Shown here: piece after piece, positions 62,164 to 64,000 of the stretch
Numbering within the stretch: position 1 is the first letter of the stretch
Layout: the number at the start of each line of letters is the position of its first letter
Notes under the pieces: generated by a model
Told to the model about the DNA's origin: nothing
The model's database searches: none
The model's input: only the letters and a program-made list of their open reading frames with translations
DNA from: Pseudomonadota bacterium
GTDB taxonomy: Bacteria > Pseudomonadota > Gammaproteobacteria > Xanthomonadales > Rhodanobacteraceae
Direction of reading: 5' to 3'
Length of the DNA stretch: 64,000 nt
Assembly (NCBI GenBank): GCA_021795435.1
Contig: JAJYPJ010000003.1
Coordinates: 32,962-96,961, forward strand
Program-made: the position numbers and the translations under genes

Positions 62164-62457
62164 GTTCGATGTCCTTCGATTGGGTGCGCTTGTCGCCCGC
62201 GCATAACAGCAACACCAGCACCGCGCCATCCTGCCCGCAATAGACGCGATAGCCCGGCCCGGTGTCGATCCGCAGCTCGAACAAACCGGCGCCCAGCGCT
62301 TTCCAATCGCCCCGCTTGCCGGCTTGCCGGCTTGCCGGCGCACGATGTGCGCCAGGATGGCTTGCAGCGCACGGCGGTCGCGCAAGTCAGCCAACCATTC
62401 GGCAAACAGGCTGCGCCCGTCGGCGGTTTGATACTGGCGGACCTCAACCGATTCCAT
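62123..62457 (-). pseudogene. HigB/RelE-type toxin gene frameshifted by an 8-bp repeat
   Basis: The gene starts MESVEVRQYQTADGRSLFAEWLADLRD, the opening of the addiction-module killer (RelE/HigB-like) family. At 62314-62337 a repeat of GCTTGCCG in three copies shifts the frame. Removing one copy gives RQAGKRGDWKALGAGLFELR, then GPGYRVYCGQDGAVLVLLL and KRTQSKDIEHARDYW, stopping at TAG (62123), a complete 108-residue toxin. As written, translation instead runs into the antitoxin frame. It may be inactivated, phase-variable or a sequencing error. Confidence 0.85.
62314..62337. repeat. 8-bp tandem repeat, three copies, inside the toxin gene
   Basis: GCTTGCCG is repeated three times without mismatch, followed by GC. 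Two copies keep the toxin frame; three copies cause the shift seen here. Tandem units of this size are prone to slippage. Confidence 0.95.
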
Positions 62458-62470
62458 TGTAGCCTAAAAA

Positions 62471-63682
62471 CTACAGCGCAGGCTTGCGGCGGATCGGCAC
62501 CACGTCCGCGCCTTGGCGCAGGCCGTCCAGATAGTCCGCCCACGCCTGCATCATCTTCCTGCGCTCGGGCAGGTGTTCGGCGTAGTTGTAGGCGGCGCGC
62601 ACGGCATCGCGCTCGGCATGCGCAAGTTGGCGCTCGATGGCGTCGCGGTTCCAGCCTTGTTCGTTCAGCAGCGTGCTGGCCATTGAACGAAAGCCGTGGC
62701 CGGTCATGGTCTGGCCGTCGTAGCCCAGCGCGCGCAGGGCGACCGTGATGGCATTCTCGGACATGCAGCGCGCCGCGCCACGTGGCGAGGGGAACACGTA
62801 CTTGCCGCGCCCGGTCAGCGGGTGCAGCTCGCGCAGGATGGCGACGGCCTGCGTACTCAGCGGCACGATATGCGGCGCGCGCATCTTCATCTTGTGCGCC
62901 GGGATGCGCCACTCGGCCTTGTCCAGGTCGATTTCGGCCCATTCCGCATGCCGCAGTTCGCCGGGGCGTGTGAACACCAGCGGCGCCAGCTTGAGCGCGG
63001 CGCATACCACGGGGCCGCCGTTGTAGCTGTGCAGTGCGCGCAGCAACTCGCCGACGCGCGCCGGTTCCTTGATGCTGGCCAGGTGCACTTTGTGCGCGGG
63101 CGGGATGGCGCCGCGCAGGGCAGGGGTCGGGTCCATCGTGGCGCGCCCGGTCGCCACGGCATAGCGGAACACCTGCCCGCAGACTTGGTGTTGCCGGTGC
63201 GCAAGGTCCACGGCGCCGCGCGCTTCGATCCGGCGCAGCACGGCCAGAATGTCCGGGGCGTTCAAGCTGGTGATGGCCTGTGCGCCGATGTAGGGAAACA
63301 CGTTGGCTTCAAGGCGCCTCAGGATTTCGGCGCCATAGCTCGGCGTCCATTTGGCGTTGTGCTTGGCGTGCCACTCGCGGGCGATGGCCTCAAAGGTGTT
63401 TGCGCCGCCCGCTTTGCCGGCCTTGCGCTGCGTGCTTGGGTCGATACCGTCCGCCAGCAGGGCGCGCGCTTCATCACGGCGGTCGCGAGCTTTGCGCAAG
63501 GACACGTCCGGAAACATCCCCAGCGCCAGCGTGTTGCGCTTGCCGGTGCCGGGGCGGCGGTAGTTGAAGCGGAACAGGCGCGCGCCTGTTGGCTGTACCA
63601 GCAGATACATGCCGCGTTCGTCGGCGAGTTTGTACGGCTTGGCCTGCGGCTTGGCGTTGGCGACTGCGGAAGGCGTCAGCAT
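62471..63682 (-). CDS. P4-type tyrosine integrase
   Basis: A 403-residue site-specific recombinase. An N-terminal DUF4102-type domain (KPYKLADERGMYLLVQPTGARLFRFNYRR) and a SAM-like core-binding domain precede the catalytic domain. The catalytic residues are Arg in FTRPGELRHAEW, HGFRS (His, Arg), the second His in QLAHAERD and Tyr in AAYNYAEHL. It is transcribed leftward like ssrA and lies 195 bases from the ssrA 3' end, the standard place for an integrase that targets an RNA gene. Confidence 0.94.
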   Translation of the reverse strand: MLTPSAVANAKPQAKPYKLADERGMYLLVQPTGARLFRFNYRRPGTGKRNTLALGMFPDVSLRKARDRRDEARALLADGIDPSTQRKAGKAGGANTFEAIAREWHAKHNAKWTPSYGAEILRRLEANVFPYIGAQAITSLNAPDILAVLRRIEARGAVDLAHRQHQVCGQVFRYAVATGRATMDPTPALRGAIPPAHKVHLASIKEPARVGELLRALHSYNGGPVVCAALKLAPLVFTRPGELRHAEWAEIDLDKAEWRIPAHKMKMRAPHIVPLSTQAVAILRELHPLTGRGKYVFPSPRGAARCMSENAITVALRALGYDGQTMTGHGFRSMASTLLNEQGWNRDAIERQLAHAERDAVRAAYNYAEHLPERRKMMQAWADYLDGLRQGADVVPIRRKPAL

Positions 63683-63722
63683 GGCTTCGCACCCGGTTTA
63701 TTGTGGTGTTGGCCGCGGCAGG

Positions 63723-63765
63723 CGATACCGCCAGCGCTGGTCAGTGCCGCACAAGATACCGCCAG
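63723..63765. repeat. TACCGCC repeats at the integrase end
   Basis: GATACCGCCAG occurs at 63723-63733 and 63755-63765, 32 bases apart. An inverted TTGGCGGCAA follows at 63769-63778. The core matches the tandem repeats at the left end of the element, so these are probably integrase arm-type sites. They lie in the integrase promoter region and may also allow autoregulation. Confidence 0.6.
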
Positions 63766-63817
63766 ACTTGGCGGCAAACAAGGGAAGTCGAGGATGCCTT
63801 CAGGGAAGTGAAGGCAA

Positions 63818-63843
63818 GAAAAAGCCCGCAGAAATGCGGGCTT
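63818..63843 (-). terminator. Element-supplied terminator of ssrA
   Basis: On the minus strand AAGCCCGCA-TTTC-TGCGGGCTT forms a 9-bp stem followed by TTTCTT. It lies 35 bases past the ssrA 3' end, within the element, and replaces the displaced chromosomal terminator now at 56320. Confidence 0.82.
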
Positions 63844-63875
63844 AGGGTGTATTGCGGAATGTTGTTAGTAGTTGA

Positions 63876-64000
<125 letters not shown>

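Noticed and set aside
61831-62457. The 208-codon ORF as one normal gene
   Set aside because: Its first part matches the toxin only up to the repeat and the following 60 residues are out of frame. The native arrangement is two overlapping genes. It is kept only as a consequence of the frameshift.

Overview
This is a GC-rich chromosomal window from a gammaproteobacterium, most likely of the order Xanthomonadales. That placement is an inference from gene content and gene order: nnr-tsaE-ami-mutL and miaA-hfq-hflX-hflKC-purA blocks, an RNase R of 745 residues without a long basic tail, a DUF1249 protein, and a Pst operon beside an OprD-type porin. About 88% of the window is ordinary core chromosome. 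The last 7.5 kb is an integrated element sitting in the 3' end of ssrA.

Layout. 0-6 kb: a truncated CNNM/CBS membrane protein, a tRNA-Leu(CAG) with its own promoter and terminator, rnr-rlmB-small membrane protein, and a convergent cysteine synthase. 6-13.5 kb: phosphate uptake, transcribed leftward as pstS-pstC-pstA-(orf)-pstB-phoU; rnt; then an outer-membrane porin. Convincing Pho boxes precede both pstS and the porin, so these appear to form one phosphate-starvation regulon. 13.5-23 kb: nth, PAP2 phosphatase, glycosyltransferase, a MerR regulator, queG, then the nnr-tsaE-amiC-mutL operon. 23-38 kb: a RibB protein with a degenerate GTP cyclohydrolase II domain, a HEXXH protein, minCDE, a GNAT, a DesK/NarL-type two-component pair, an SRPBCC membrane protein, a Gld-like ABC system (ATPase, permease, GldG-like, DUF4340), DUF423, alkA and a TPR sulfotransferase. 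38-44.6 kb: miaA-hfq-hflX-hflK-hflC-purA, the second half of the ancestral mutL-purA operon. 44.6-49.4 kb: a compact leftward operon for 5-oxoproline metabolism (pxpB-pxpC-pxpA-DUF969-DUF979-pcp). 49.5-56 kb: NADH dehydrogenase-like protein, small secreted protein, methyltransferase, divergent ppsA/ppsR, DUF1249.

56.35-63.88 kb is a small element with a tyrosine integrase next to ssrA, an AlpA-like regulator, a zinc-binding primase-like protein, a RepA-like AAA ATPase, a TubC-docking-related protein and two small proteins in one overlapping operon. It also holds a HigB/HigA-type toxin-antitoxin pair and one Sel1-repeat cargo gene at the far end. It carries no recognisable conjugation, capsid or defence genes, so it resembles a satellite-like or plasmid-derived integrative element.

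The most unusual observation is in this toxin gene. A perfect 8-bp tandem repeat, present in three copies, shifts the toxin out of frame and fuses its N-terminus to the antitoxin frame. Two copies would restore a full-length canonical toxin. No CRISPR array, rRNA operon or IS element was seen. Family assignments come from reading motifs, not from database searches.
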